From Crambe crambe (Eukaryota; Porifera; Demospongiae; Poecilosclerida; Crambeidae), in NCBI GenBank assembly GCA_963924555.1, contig OZ004585.1:5593488-5657487 (forward strand): a DNA stretch of 64,000 bases. Reading direction: 5' to 3'. The position numbers and the translations under genes were made by a program. The notes under the pieces are model-generated. The model worked only from the letters and a program-made list of their open reading frames with translations, had not been told where the DNA came from and searched no databases. Below are positions 1 to 10,886 of the stretch, piece after piece (the stretch's first letter is position 1; each line of letters starts with the position of its first letter).

Positions 1-475
1 CTAAATGATCTCGATCCTGTAAAACACAGTCATGAAACATCTTGAAGTGATCAGAATTCCTGAGAGATTGGAGAACTTTTATAGTCAGCTCAGTTAATTG
101 CTGTCCTTCGGCTGCTGACATACATAGACTCATGCTGTGGGCTCTTACTTAGGTTATCACTGTGTCGTAGAACTAAGGATCCCAAAGAAATTCTAAATAA
201 AAAGTCAAAAGACATCACCTGAGATTCAACACCGATGATTCTAGCTCTCGTGTCACCATCATTTGATTCCTCCCATGACCAAAGAAGTACTTCATAGTTA
301 TCCAATACACTTTATAGTGATGCTGCATGAACAGTCCATCTTGTAGGACATAGTACACTAAATCCAGGTGTAGCCAGCTATTTCTTGCATGAATTTCTGA
401 AAAGCATATTTCTTTTGGAGATTTCTTGATCAATTTTGAAATCTCATAGACAATATCAAGACTTGTCTTCATAAT
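1..475 (-). pseudogene. hAT transposase / ZMYM1-like C-terminal fragment
   Basis: The minus strand encodes the signature of the hAT-derived zinc finger MYM-type 1-like family. The motif CPTRW is followed by residues reading VLDNYEVLLWSWEES, then RARIIGV, a segment like SFDFLFRISLGSLVLRHSDN, and finally SAAEGQQL with a tail ending at the window edge. In this family the region lies in the C-terminal part of the RNase H-like transposase fold, before the dimerisation region. The reading is broken: the first part (about 472 down to 305) is in another frame from the rest, and an in-frame TAA sits just before VLDNYE. It therefore looks like a dead DNA transposon copy or decayed host paralogue. The end of the protein is cut by the window. 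Family assignment rests on remembered motifs and is fairly firm; subfamily is not. Confidence 0.6.
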
Positions 476-744
476 TTTTAAATTACTCTTCCGACTGTCA
501 GAAGCATTTTGGACTTCATGGGATATAATATTTCAGCACTTTTTTCTCTATATTTTTAATTAGCTAAGCATGAAAAGTTGAATGAAATTTGAATCCTGCT
601 TGTTAGCTCCATCACCTCGAAGTGGCAGTCCTTATCATACAAGAAGCGCACTGAAGTAAGAACTTAGAGCATATAAGCATGATTGGTTTTCTTCTCAGTG
701 GCAACTTGATTGAAAGCAAATTACTGATAAATTATTAACTAGCT

Positions 745-1110
745 TAAGTAGCTACACAAGACAGAAATGGCCGCTTTGTGGGACTTACATTTATCATGAT
801 TGGCCATCCTTCCAATTAATGATTCACTTAGCTATTCCTGTCAGCCTTACTTTACCTTCTTTACTGCTTTTTGCAGCAGACAAAATAAGTAGCATCTTGA
901 CCAAGATCATAATGGATCCAATTGAACCAAGATAGCTACTTGGAAGGATTTGTCTTTCCAAAAGAACGAGAAGGGAATGACAAGTCATGTGGCTGACAGG
1001 GTTTGTCAGGCATATCTTTAACATAATCAGCTTCGAAAGACATTCTGAATAATTATCTCAACCACGTGGCTCAACTGAGAGTGCAGCTGGAATAATGATT
1101 TGGTTCCCAC
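745..1110 (-). pseudogene. TTF-type zinc-finger N-terminal fragment of a hAT/ZMYM1-like protein
   Basis: Reading leftward from about 1110, the minus strand shows DKPCQPHDLSFPSRSFGK, then SWFNWIHYD and DATYFVCCKK. This matches the TTF-type zinc finger that opens ZMYM1-like hAT proteins (Pro-rich lead, FPxRxFG, WF..WLHYD, then a Cys pair). Several stops and frame changes interrupt it. It lies upstream, in the same orientation, of the C-terminal fragment at 1-475, so both may be the ends of one internally deleted copy; the central part of the protein is missing between them. The 1121-3523 element begins 10 bp to the right. Confidence 0.45.
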
Positions 1111-1438
1111 AACATGCATAGGGTAAAGCGGGGTAATTCCGGTGTCACGTAAATTTAGGGACCCCATAAATTTGGGGACCCTCGACCCCAAAATTATCGT
1201 AAAATCAGGGTCCCCCTGTAAAATTAGGGACCCCATGCATGCTCACCGCGGCCCATTCACGCATGCGTATGCCAGCTTTGAAGGCTGACAAACTATATAG
1301 CTCTAAGAAAAAAGTGCAAGTTTTTCATGCTGAAGGAGGCTTATCTGTACTGGTGGGCTAACTGGGGCATAATAGTTGTAAACTCTAGTCTACTATAATA
1401 AAGCAACAACAGTTGCATGCGGCTAGCCTTGTTAATAT

Positions 1439-1628
1439 AATAATATTATATATATATATATATATATGTAGCTAGCTATGAGCCCTTAGGCTTATATTGA
1501 TCATCCATGGAGAGAGAGAGAGAGAGGGGGGGAGAGGGGGGGGGGAGAGGGAGGGAGGGAGGGAGGGGGGGGGGGGAGAGGGAGGGAGGGAGGGAGGGGG
1601 GGGAGAGAGAGGGAGGGAGGGAGGGGGG
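1439..1628. repeat. (AT)n followed by an (AG)n/GGGA purine tract
   Basis: About 30 bp of alternating AT is followed, after a short gap, by about 115 bp of AGAG and GGGAGGG repeats. The Pro/Ser-rich reading frame on the minus strand is a by-product of this simple repeat and is not a gene. Confidence 0.85.
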
Positions 1629-2429
1629 AACCCTTTAATAAAGTCATGAGACCCTGGTGCATTAACAACCCATGAATTGGTGCACAACTAACATTTCCAT
1701 TGCCCTATAACTATGAGGGTAGAGTTTATAGCCATGTGCAGGGCATTTATGTCTATAGGCGATTATATGACTTTATTTGAGTAGGTAAGGTAAATTCTTG
1801 AGCTAAATCCAAGCTTGTGGCAGGTTGAAGATGCTGCAACTATTCATGATGATAGCCGCACCAAACCAATGATCTAGTCTGTAAAAAATATTATTGGCCT
1901 GGTTATATATTTCAACCTATGTAGCTATAATAGCTATCGTGGCTAAGCAATTCATTTTTTCCACAGGTTGGAACACATCAACGTAAACTCATGAATAATT
2001 TTATTGTAGAAAGAATGATCTTGTTTATAAGCCTGTTCAATATTAGAAGAAGGATTTAATGAGGACAAAACTGCCGTACTGGCAAGTGGCTTACTGATGC
2101 AGCTGGTACTAAGTTTCTCAGGGAAAGTTTCCAAATATGAAAGGATTACAGCCCACTTCACTAGCAGTGGGCATTCTGGATTTGACATTCAGAGAAGGGA
2201 GTGCCTGAATGTGTATGGCTCTCACTGGATAACTATAGCTACATTGCTGGTGATAGTTCTCCTGAGGACTGTCATAGCCTTCCTAATCGGTGTGCCTATG
2301 TACCACCAGATTTCTGGAAGAACAAAAAAATAAATAAATAAAAATGGATTGGTATTGTAAATGTGTGCTAAGTAGCTAGCTAGCTATAGCTACAGATAAA
2401 AAATCATTAATATTGATAAATTGTCCATA

Positions 2430-2635
2430 TCAGGGGGTCCCCAAAATTATTGAGGATCCCCATATTTATGATTAATTTGGGCATGGGGATCCCCAAAATA
2501 ACTTAAAAATGGGGGTCCCTAAAATTCTTGAGGGATCCCCATATTTATGATAAATTTGGGGATGGGGGTCCCCAAAATTACTTAAAAATGGGGATGGGGG
2601 TCCCCATTTTGTGGGGGTCCCCATTTTTACTTGAC
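2430..2635. repeat. Short tandem repeats built on GGGGTCCCC / GGGGATCCCC
   Basis: Units of about 30-80 bp carry palindromic cores such as GGGGTCCCCA and GGATCCCCAT separated by AT-rich text. Related units lie at 1155-1235 near the other end of the same TIR element, so this looks like subterminal repeat structure, where transposases of some superfamilies bind. That role is inference. Confidence 0.6.
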
Positions 2636-3545
2636 ACCGGTCGCGGTGCAATTCCTGTCACGCGGAGACAGTATCTACAGAGTTTTTGCATCAAATCAAT
2701 TTTTTTTTTCCGCTGCAGATAGCTAGTTCACTTGACTACATTTGGGTAGAATGATTAGCATATACCTTGTTTCCTGTTGGCAGAGGAGCACTTGTTATTC
2801 TGTCACGTTTGACATGATCACGGTAGGCCGAAGCTTCAGAATTTTGTATATAGCTACTGAGATAAGGTAAGCAGGTAGCTCATAACTGTGAGACTATTAT
2901 ACTTGAGAGTAACTACACTATAGTTTGCAGCTAAAGATCAGACACAGAGGAAATATCGCCACTAGTTTACAGCTTACAGGACCTAGTGTGTAGACTATTC
3001 TCGAGCCAGACCCCTTACCGATTGTGTGTGAAAAATTTTTTTGTAAGTATTAAGTTCTAACCTTTATCTGGAACTGCCAGAGAAGTAACCCTCAAGGTTT
3101 TGGGCAAGGAGGAGAGGAATTGACCATGCTATTATAGTATCCAGACATTATTATTGAATTCATCATCTAAATCACTGCAAATGGTTGATAGAACTTAGTT
3201 ACAACTGTCTCCAGGTCCATGTAGCATCTAAACAGGTGCAAATAATTATAATTCAACTTCATAAATCTTTTATACAGCTTTAACTGCAAAATAGATGAGC
3301 CAACTGGAATTAATTTGATTTTATCAATTTATTAGCTGCACTTTAAATTATTTTTAATTCTACATTATTTCAACCTGCACTCTATCTTTTTGGAACATAA
3401 ACTGTACTAATGTGGTGCTGTCTGGGAAAAAAATTTCGAAGCTTATCCTTGCTTAACCTCTGCGTTTCGAGGGACTGAACATAGCCGTCATAAAGAGTGA
3501 CCGGAATTACCCCGTTTTACCCTACATATCATTATAATTATGACA

Positions 3546-3720
3546 TACGTAATAATGCATGTAAAAATGTCCAAAATGACCTGTATTCAAATTCTTCGTG
3601 AATTAGCTTTGTCAGCCAAATTCTTTAGTATCATGATGATTGATGAAGCCACAGACCTCAATCTCCAATACAGAGCCATGACATGTACATTATATATTCC
3701 ATTTATGTGGATGCGGTTGG
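3546..3720 (+). pseudogene. hAT/ZMYM1-like transposase core fragment
   Basis: The frame contains MTCIQILRELALSAKFFS followed by IMMIDEATDLN. This resembles the first catalytic-Asp region of hAT/ZMYM1-like proteins, in which an AK(F/Y)F(S/T) strand leads to a D-E-x-T-D motif. Only about 55 residues are recognisable. It is on the opposite strand to the hAT fragments at 1-1110, so it comes either from another copy or from a rearrangement linked to the element at 1121-3523. Confidence 0.45.
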
Positions 3721-3740
3721 GGCATGGTTATGTTAATTAG

Positions 3741-4314
3741 AGGTGTGGTGATTAAATTATAAATGGGTGTGGTTTGTGTCTTTCAAGCATTTTTAGAAAA
3801 GCTGGTGCCTATGCTATATAGTACACTATACCCCATCATTATTAAACAACATGTGAAACAGCTTAAGCAAGGAAAAATACATTGAGTTTGGGATATCTTG
3901 ATTATCAATAATGATCTCCTAAACTTTCTATTGCTCCATATTGCATGCTTATACCAGTATAATATTAGCTACACAATGTATACCACATGCATCATGCCAC
4001 CAGTATACCTACATGCCTGTGTATGCTTACAGTATCTCTATAGCTACTCATGAATGGTCTACTTGTTTGCACATGCAAAGGTATTGTGTTTACTGTATTG
4101 AAATAAATGAAGACACAAGTAGCTAGTTTGTACTAACCATTCCCAAATCAAGCTTTACTCTTTACTGCCTGATGTTTTTTCTATACAATCCACTCCCAAC
4201 AATAACTACGCAGATTCCTCTCCCCATTAAAGAACTCTTTAGACTATAGGTAGACGGTCTGCTGGTACAGAGATAGATAGCAGCTATATTATTTGCTAAA
4301 TTTAACAGCTAATT
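3741..4314. other. Spacer upstream of the first receptor gene
   Basis: AT-rich text with AGCT-rich patches. I see no coding exon, no clear TATA box and no repeat with recognisable ends. The promoter of the gene starting at 4315 presumably lies here or in an unseen upstream exon. Confidence 0.4.
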
Positions 4315-7300
4315 ATGAAATTATTTAGGCTTATATTATGGAGCTCCATGATCCATATGGTTGTGGGCACTCCAACTCTGAACTTCAATTTGCCTTCAAA
4401 TGGTGATCCAAGTGTAGTAAGATTTGAATGCATAAACAATGATGGCCAACCTGACCCCAGTGCAAGATTTGAGTTCCGCAATAATACAAGAGATTTGATT
4501 GCACAGCGAGGTACTGATGCCAGTCAAAGCTTTCTGATCTACACTATTACAGAAGATTCTATTATTCGATGCATAGTAGGGAAGGAACACTCAAACGAAC
4601 TTATGTTTGCTGGTGAGCTATGGTCATTAGCTACAGTGCAACTATTATCAAGGATAACCTCATCAGGCAGTGCCTGCCTAACATCACCCAACACTGAATA
4701 TGTGATCGTGTAGCTATAGCTAGCTAGCTACTTAAGGGGGGAAAACTTCATGAAAGGAAAAAAAAGTTGGGTAGATATTATGGTGGATATTGAACTTGTA
4801 GCTACGTAGCTAAAACTTCAGGAAATTTTTCAGACCTTAGCTGTCACTCAAATTGACAATGACAGTTGTGGCTCCCTACTGTGGCTGAATTCCTGCATGT
4901 TGCTGCAGTGTAACTGCAATAGCTACAGTAAGTAAAAGTAGGAAACTTGCTTAGTAATTTATTAATTAACCCTTTGATTCTCATCCTCCTATGTGTGCCT
5001 GCGAACTGTGTTATTGGATTATGATGACTATACACGTACTATATGGAGTTGTTACATTTAGATTCTCAAAAATAATAGTAGCTAATGGAGAGTTCATGTG
5101 CTAGCTGTTATGTATGTCCCATAAAGAACTTCTTAAAGGCCAGAGTAGGAATAGCTACACTGATTAAATATGTACATGTGCAAGAATATGCAGTTCCTAC
5201 ATAGTCTAGTAGCTATAATTGCATACACAAACTAATGAATCAACCATGATTATGCTGCATGTAGTTATGATAATTATTATTCCCCAAAATAAAAGTATGC
5301 TTGTTTACAACTTATAGCTATACGCATAGTTCATATGGTGACTAGGCATCGGTCTATTATGCTGGCCTTTTATGCTTTTGAGCAGTTCCCCAAAAAGTTA
5401 CCCATTTTGCTTTTAATTATGCCAGTTTGATCCCCATTATGCTCTAGATTGTGCTCATGAAAATCAAAGTTTTCTTCTTTACACAGATTGCTATAATGCA
5501 CTGATAAGATGTCATCATTACATACATTCCGATTATAAATAAAATATATATGGTTCATGAGATAACTAAACATTGCTTAATTATGTTTGGAATAATTATA
5601 AAGTTAATTATTTGCTAAAAAGAAAAAATAAACCTAACACTTCGCATATGCCTGAAAATCCACCTATTATGCTAGCATTATGCCTGATGCTTGGGAGTAC
5701 CTATCATACCTAAAATTATTCCGGCATAATAGGCAGGTCCCTACATATGACTGTATACCTGTATAATTATTACGTATGCTGTACATGTCACTAGTGTTTA
5801 ATTACTGTTTTACTATTGTTGTTGCCAGTACATCCAAAAATGTCTCCATGCTTCAGCCAGCTCTGAAATAATGTATACCCATCCCTTAGAGTGGGATTTC
5901 CTCACTCAATTAAGTCACATCAAATTCTGAATCCTGTCACTTAGCTGATGTTCTGTTCAGCTTATATTTAAAACTACGTATAGGGCCAGCTAACTTATAC
6001 ACTAGCTACATATATTGCTGCAGCTATTCCAACTGTATCAAATCAAACCATGTCCACTGATGCATTCCGTAATACATCTGTAATGCTGATGTGCCCCATA
6101 CCACTGCCTACTGTACGCAGTAATTACACTCTTATGTGGGAGGAAATAGATTCAACTCCGATACCATTAATGAACGATTCAGAGTCAGGAAGATACATAC
6201 TCTCTCAAGACAGCAGAACCCTTTCCATACTAGTACTGAACTCTACTGATCAGAGGGTATTTCGATGTAAGTTAAACTTGCGACAGTGCTTACCATCTAG
6301 ACCTGATCGATGTCTAGAAACTGATGTGGAAGGACCTTTCATGGAAATCAATGTTTTGAGTAAGCTCATATGATACATGTATGCAAAAAATACTAAGACA
6401 TTTAAACCTATGATTTCAGAGAGAAGTGAAATAACTTCTTTCCCTTCATCCCAGACAGTAATAAATGGTGACATTGCAATATTTCAGTGCAATGCTAAAG
6501 GAAGTAATATCAGTGTGAGATGGAATTTTAATGGATCATTTTGTGGTCTTGATAGCTGTGAGCAGAATGGAATTTATATAGATAGGACTCAAGACACACA
6601 CCACATGATCAATTCCACATTGGAGATCAGGACTGGTGAGCTGCACTCCATCATAATGGAGGAAATGAACTACACTATTCAGTGCATTGTGGAACAACAT
6701 CTGGATTCTTTATCACTTATGATAACAAGGACATTGACTGTGGATCCTCAACAAGTAACTGAATCAGATGTTGGTGAGTAAATTCTGCTTGTTTGCTTGT
6801 GTAAAGTGAATTCACATTATTATTAATTTTTAGGAGTCACAACTTCTTTCATTTCATCTTCTGATACAAATGTATCCACAGTTGATGTCAATGACAGAGT
6901 TAGCTCTTCAACTATGAATGTCTCCAGTATTGCTGGCAGTGAAAACTTAAGTTCTTCAATTTTGGCTATCATAATTTCTGTCCCTGTTGTCGTTCTACTA
7001 TCAGGAATGTTGATTGGAATAATTTTGATCTTCTATTGGACGAAAAGAAAACGAACCAAAAAATTTGACACTGAATTAGAAGAGAAAAAGTAACCTTTTA
7101 TATAGTGTCAGCAATGAGGACCTAGCTGCATGGAATCAGCTAGAGTAGCTATACTGTAGGGAGGTGATCTTAATAGGTCTTGAAGAGAAGTCGTAATATC
7201 TGCATGTGGTACTTAATAGAAACCATGATGGATGTCTAGATAACCCTAGGCTTGTTACATATTGCCCTTGTGAATTGTACCTCTATACATTATTTTTTCA

Positions 7301-10300
7301 GGTCACTAAATATAAAAGATGAATGTCCACAGCCTAATTATGGTATGAAATATGTAAATAAACACGTTATAGATTATTTTCTTATGAAAGATGGTATTAT
7401 CTCTAGCAAAGACCATAACATTGGAAGTTGAAAAAATTGGACCTTCTGAATTGTATGCCAAAAAATTTCGTGACTCAAATTTGTTGATACCTGGTCGTCA
7501 CATTCAGCTAAATCATACGATTGGTCAAGGTTATCTATTATTATAAGAGGACTTTATCTTGGAAACTCCAGTAAAGGACACCCCTCAACAAAGTAGCTAG
7601 TACCTTTATATCCAAAAGAGGACAACCTCTCTACAAAGAATAAAATGTTGGGTCCCAAAATGTCCATTATTTTGAGATTCCGTTGATCTTAACATGGTTA
7701 TGATAGGTTCCTGCAGATTATACTTAAAAATTTACATAAGATTCTATTCTCAGATTCTCACTCAAACCCTCCATTATCTCGTATGCGGCGGAGCCTCTGA
7801 ATAATGGACACACTTGGGACCCAGTCTTTTGTCATTTGTAGAGAGGTCATCCTCTTTTGGTGGTAGCTATAGACTACTGTATGTATACAAAAGTACTTTT
7901 AGAGAGTCCTTAATTGAGAAGTTTGTCTTCTTTCAGTGTGTCCTTTATCTGAAGTTCCACAGTATACGTACGTACATTGCAAGTAGAACAAAACACAATA
8001 GCATAATTTACAGTATGGTACACTTGGGAAAAAATTATTTTGTTAAAACTGTACACGTTAGAATTAGTTACCATAGTCTAGTTTATCTCCACTGCTCTGA
8101 GATATAATTATGTTGGGGCTTGTCAGGTGTGCCAAATTCAATAAATGTGAATTCCTTTCCCTGATATCACATGAGCTGCAGAGGAATTCTTCACTTCCAA
8201 ACTCGATAATTACACAGGCTGAGAGTATCATCTAGTGACCCCAAATATTGAGAACTTGACCAAGTGCCTAAGATTCTAGAGCACATCTATTAGCTATTAA
8301 TTTCATGCTAGCATAATCTACGTACAGGAGCTTACAGAATTGTTATTATAATCCTCTATTAATTTCAGGTGAATTTGGATTAGTATATAAAAGTTATCTC
8401 ACAGGCTGGCAAGGAAGGACTACAGCAGAAGTTGTAGCTGTCAAGACTCTCAAAAGTAACACAACTGCATTCAATTTGCTGGATCAGTCATTAAGACAAT
8501 CCATTAAAAAATTTTATTCAATAAAAAGATAGGTAGCTAGAAACTAAATACGTATTGTGATGATGAGCTTTAATAAAAATACAGTGTCCCATTGCATTTC
8601 ATAATACGAACAGGAAGCTATGTACTTACCTAAAAAAAATTGGAACCATTACTCACTTCCATAATTAAGTCATAATATCACACAATTTTACAGGTTTTTA
8701 TTCAGCGAAAAATATTGAAGACTTGATAGCAGAAAGTGAAAGAATGAAGAGATTCAACCACCAAAATGTTATGGGTTTAATTGGAGTTTCTATCGATGTA
8801 GGAGAAAGGCCATTTATTGTTATGCCTTTTATGGCAAATGGGTCTCTCCTGACTTACTTGAAGAAGAATAGATCTCAATTTGTAGTAGCAGAAGATGCTG
8901 GAGAAGAAATGGTTATTAAACTATAATCTTAGCTAGCTATAATTCTTATTTTTCCTTTGTTATTATAAGATCGAAGATGCCCAAAGAAAGCTGCTGTCAA
9001 TGTGCCTTCAAGTTTCAAAGGGAATGAAGTATCTTGCCAAACACAAGTTTGTGCATAGAGACCTAGCAGCCCGCAATTGCATGTACGTATGAAATTAATA
9101 ATTAGCGTAACAGGTTGAGCAAACAAACTTATAGCTAAGATAGAATAGTCATTACTAAGCATCAAATGAAAGATTACATAATACTAATAAATAAAACAGA
9201 CCTTGTAGCTACCTTCTAGAGTGTAGTTTTAGCAAATTTATTGGAAGATATGTAGATCAGATTTATTAATATAGCCCTTATAGATATACTTGTTAGAGTG
9301 TTGTTTTTAGCAATTGATTGTATAAGATATCATATTTAGAATCTCATCCAGGATCGATGATAAGTTTGTGATCAAGGTGGGAGATTTCGGCCTCTCTGAA
9401 GAAGTATACTCAACCAATTACTTCAGACAAGGGGAAGGAGCTTCAGTAAAGCTTCCAGTCAAATGGATGGCCTTGGAAAGCCTTCTTGATGGGATCTTCT
9501 CTGAAAAAACAGATGTAGTAAGTATGAATAGTATCACTATGATATGATTGGTTAAGCTAAGTTCTTTGAGCAGCTATATATGGGCTTATTAATTATCCTA
9601 CAACTTAAAAAATTGAAAGGTTTCCAATTCTTCTTTCTCACTCTCTCTGTCTAAGGAAATTCAGTGAAGAGTTGCAGTCCTTCTCACTCTGGACTCTTTC
9701 TGTCCAAGAACTAGCAAACTTCAAGCTGTCTATTATTCAATCGTTCATTACTAGAACTGAATTGCACCTGCACACACATTCCCATACTAGCTACGTATAT
9801 ATATTATAATAAGCATGAGTGTACCTTGTCATTGGAACTAAATGGCAACCAAGGTGTCTAGGAAATTCAAAAGACTGTTAGTGAAAGAAAAAAGTTATTG
9901 TGTGTTGCCTTGGAAATAATTATGGCTATAAACATCTTATTGTTTATTGCTAATTATTTCCAAGGCAACATAGCTACAATAACTTTTTTCTTTAAGCTCA
10001 AGAGTTAACTAGCTATGTCTTCTGAAACCTTCCATACTTTGTGCAACCATAATGGACTTAATGAAATGAAAACTTAGCTAGATTAAATATTTAGCATAAT
10101 TAAACCACAGTGGTCATTTGGAGTAACTTGCTGGGAAATATTCAGCCTTGGCCACACCCCTTACCCTGGTGTTGATCCATTTGCCCTGGTTAAATATCTT
10201 CAAGATGGAGGGAGACTGGAGAAGCCCAACAATGCAGGTTGCAGTCATCAAGTGTAAGTTTTGTGTGTGCATGCAAACATATAGCTACTGTTTTCCATTA

Positions 10301-10578
10301 TAATATGTGCACTTCAACTACTACGCAAGAGCTAGTTAGAAATAGATTGCCTGGCATATGTAGGAAATATTACACAAAACTTAAGGTATCAAGCATGAAA
10401 TTGTGATAACATAATACCCATATATACTAGGTATGACTTGATCTCTCAGTGCTGGGAAGAATCACCAGAAAAACGACCTTGCTTTGAAGACTTGGTAAAG
10501 GGAATTAACATACTACTTGAAGAAGTAGCCGGATACCTCGAATTCTCAGCATTTTCTGGTAAAAGTCCGACTACATAA
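4315..10578 (+). CDS. Receptor tyrosine kinase with Ig-like ectodomain (12 exons, 760 aa)
   Basis: Exons read as 4315-4612, 6024-6359, 6420-6773, 6834-7089, 7302-7342, 7407-7529, 8369-8455, 8694-8911, 8970-9082, 9352-9517, 10111-10253 and 10431-10578. All use GT-AG, the phases match, and the total is 2283 nt including the stop. The protein has a signal peptide (about 1-18), Ig-like segments encoded by exons 1-3 (paired Cys, several N-glycosylation sites), a Ser/Thr-rich stalk, a membrane helix (about 371-398) with a basic stop-transfer, and a kinase domain from about 464. Kinase motifs are [11 protein letters not shown] (Gly loop), VAVK (Lys about 495), an alpha-C Glu in [15 protein letters not shown] (Asp about 602), DFG (Asp about 620), activation-loop tyrosines in [16 protein letters not shown] and [20 protein letters not shown] is typical of tyrosine kinases. 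The cytoplasmic tail is short, about 20 residues. The exon 8 donor (GTTATT) is weak. Ligand unknown; it resembles the expanded sponge receptor kinase families. A plasma membrane location is inferred. Confidence 0.88.
5350..5742. mobile_element. MITE-like repeat with CTATTATGC ends in intron 1
   Basis: The left end contains CTATTATGCTGGCC and the right end its near reverse complement, CCGGCATAATAGGC, about 390 bp apart. The inside is AT-rich and non-coding, with further TTATGC repeats near the ends. A short related piece (TTATGCTGGCATAATAG) occurs at about 19895. Probably a non-autonomous DNA element; target duplication not clear. Confidence 0.45.
7558..7962. mobile_element. Hairpin MITE in intron 6 of the first receptor gene
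   Basis: Inverted blocks pair across about 400 bp. The outer block is GGAAACTCCAGTAAAGGACAC against the complement of GTGTCCTTTATCTGAAGTTCC. The inner block of about 75 bp holds CAAAAGAGGACAACCTCTCTAC and GGGTCCCAA against 7780-7862. It is a foldback-type element with no open frame of interest. Confidence 0.6.
9877..9997. repeat. Perfect-type hairpin in intron 10
   Basis: An arm of about 45 bp (AAAAAAGTTATTGTGTGTTG, then CCTTGGAAATAATTA) is followed by a short loop and its near-exact reverse complement. Transcribed as part of the intron it would fold into one stem. It may be a very short foldback element or a hairpin-RNA source. Confidence 0.6.
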
Positions 10579-10879
10579 CTTCACGTAGCAGGATGCAAAC
10601 AGTTAAAGTTGCTGTTACTTAGAATCAAAACTTTGTTCACTCCATACAAATTAGCTATTGTTATAATTACAACTAGCTATTAGCTATTATGTATCTTGCT
10701 TGAATTCATAACTTTTAAGTCGATTAATATTGGGTTATGAAGCAGTCCACAGAGTGCAGCTATAGCAGTGTCCTTTTGTTGGAGTTGTGTCCTTGGAAGA
10801 GGCCAGCCCGACAATTAACTTGCTAGCTTGTTAACTAAATGACTATAAGGCTAATTACAAGTTTATAAGCTGTGACAGA
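10579..10879. other. Spacer after the first receptor gene
   Basis: AT-rich sequence. No AATAAA box is seen close to the stop codon and no gene or repeat with defined ends was recognised. Transcript end signals were not found. Confidence 0.4.
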
Positions 10880-10886
10880 GTCTGAG

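Larger units (their letters stand above)
1121..3523. mobile_element. 2.4 kb element with ~23 bp terminal inverted repeats
   Basis: The left end reads GGGTAAAGCGGGGTAATTCC followed by GGT. The right end, at 3500-3522, is its reverse complement with one mismatch in the first 20 bases. The flanks acatgcat and acatatca share a partial 8 bp match, so a worn 8 bp target duplication is possible but unproven. The inside is non-coding: an AT run and a purine tract at 1439-1628, GGGGTCCCC-type repeats at both subterminal regions (1155-1235 and 2430-2635), and no transposase. I infer a non-autonomous DNA transposon; the superfamily is unknown. Confidence 0.5.

Noticed and set aside
1472-1687. Pro/Ser-rich frame resembling an extensin-like protein
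   Set aside because: Translation of a GGGA/AG simple repeat; no codon bias or splice support.
2097-2333. Short + strand frame with a hydrophobic tail
   Set aside because: Inside the 1121-3523 element, not conserved with any family I know, and followed by simple sequence.
7814-8107. 97-codon frame in intron 6 of the first receptor gene
   Set aside because: Starts within the hairpin MITE and reads through intron sequence; no domain, no codon pattern.
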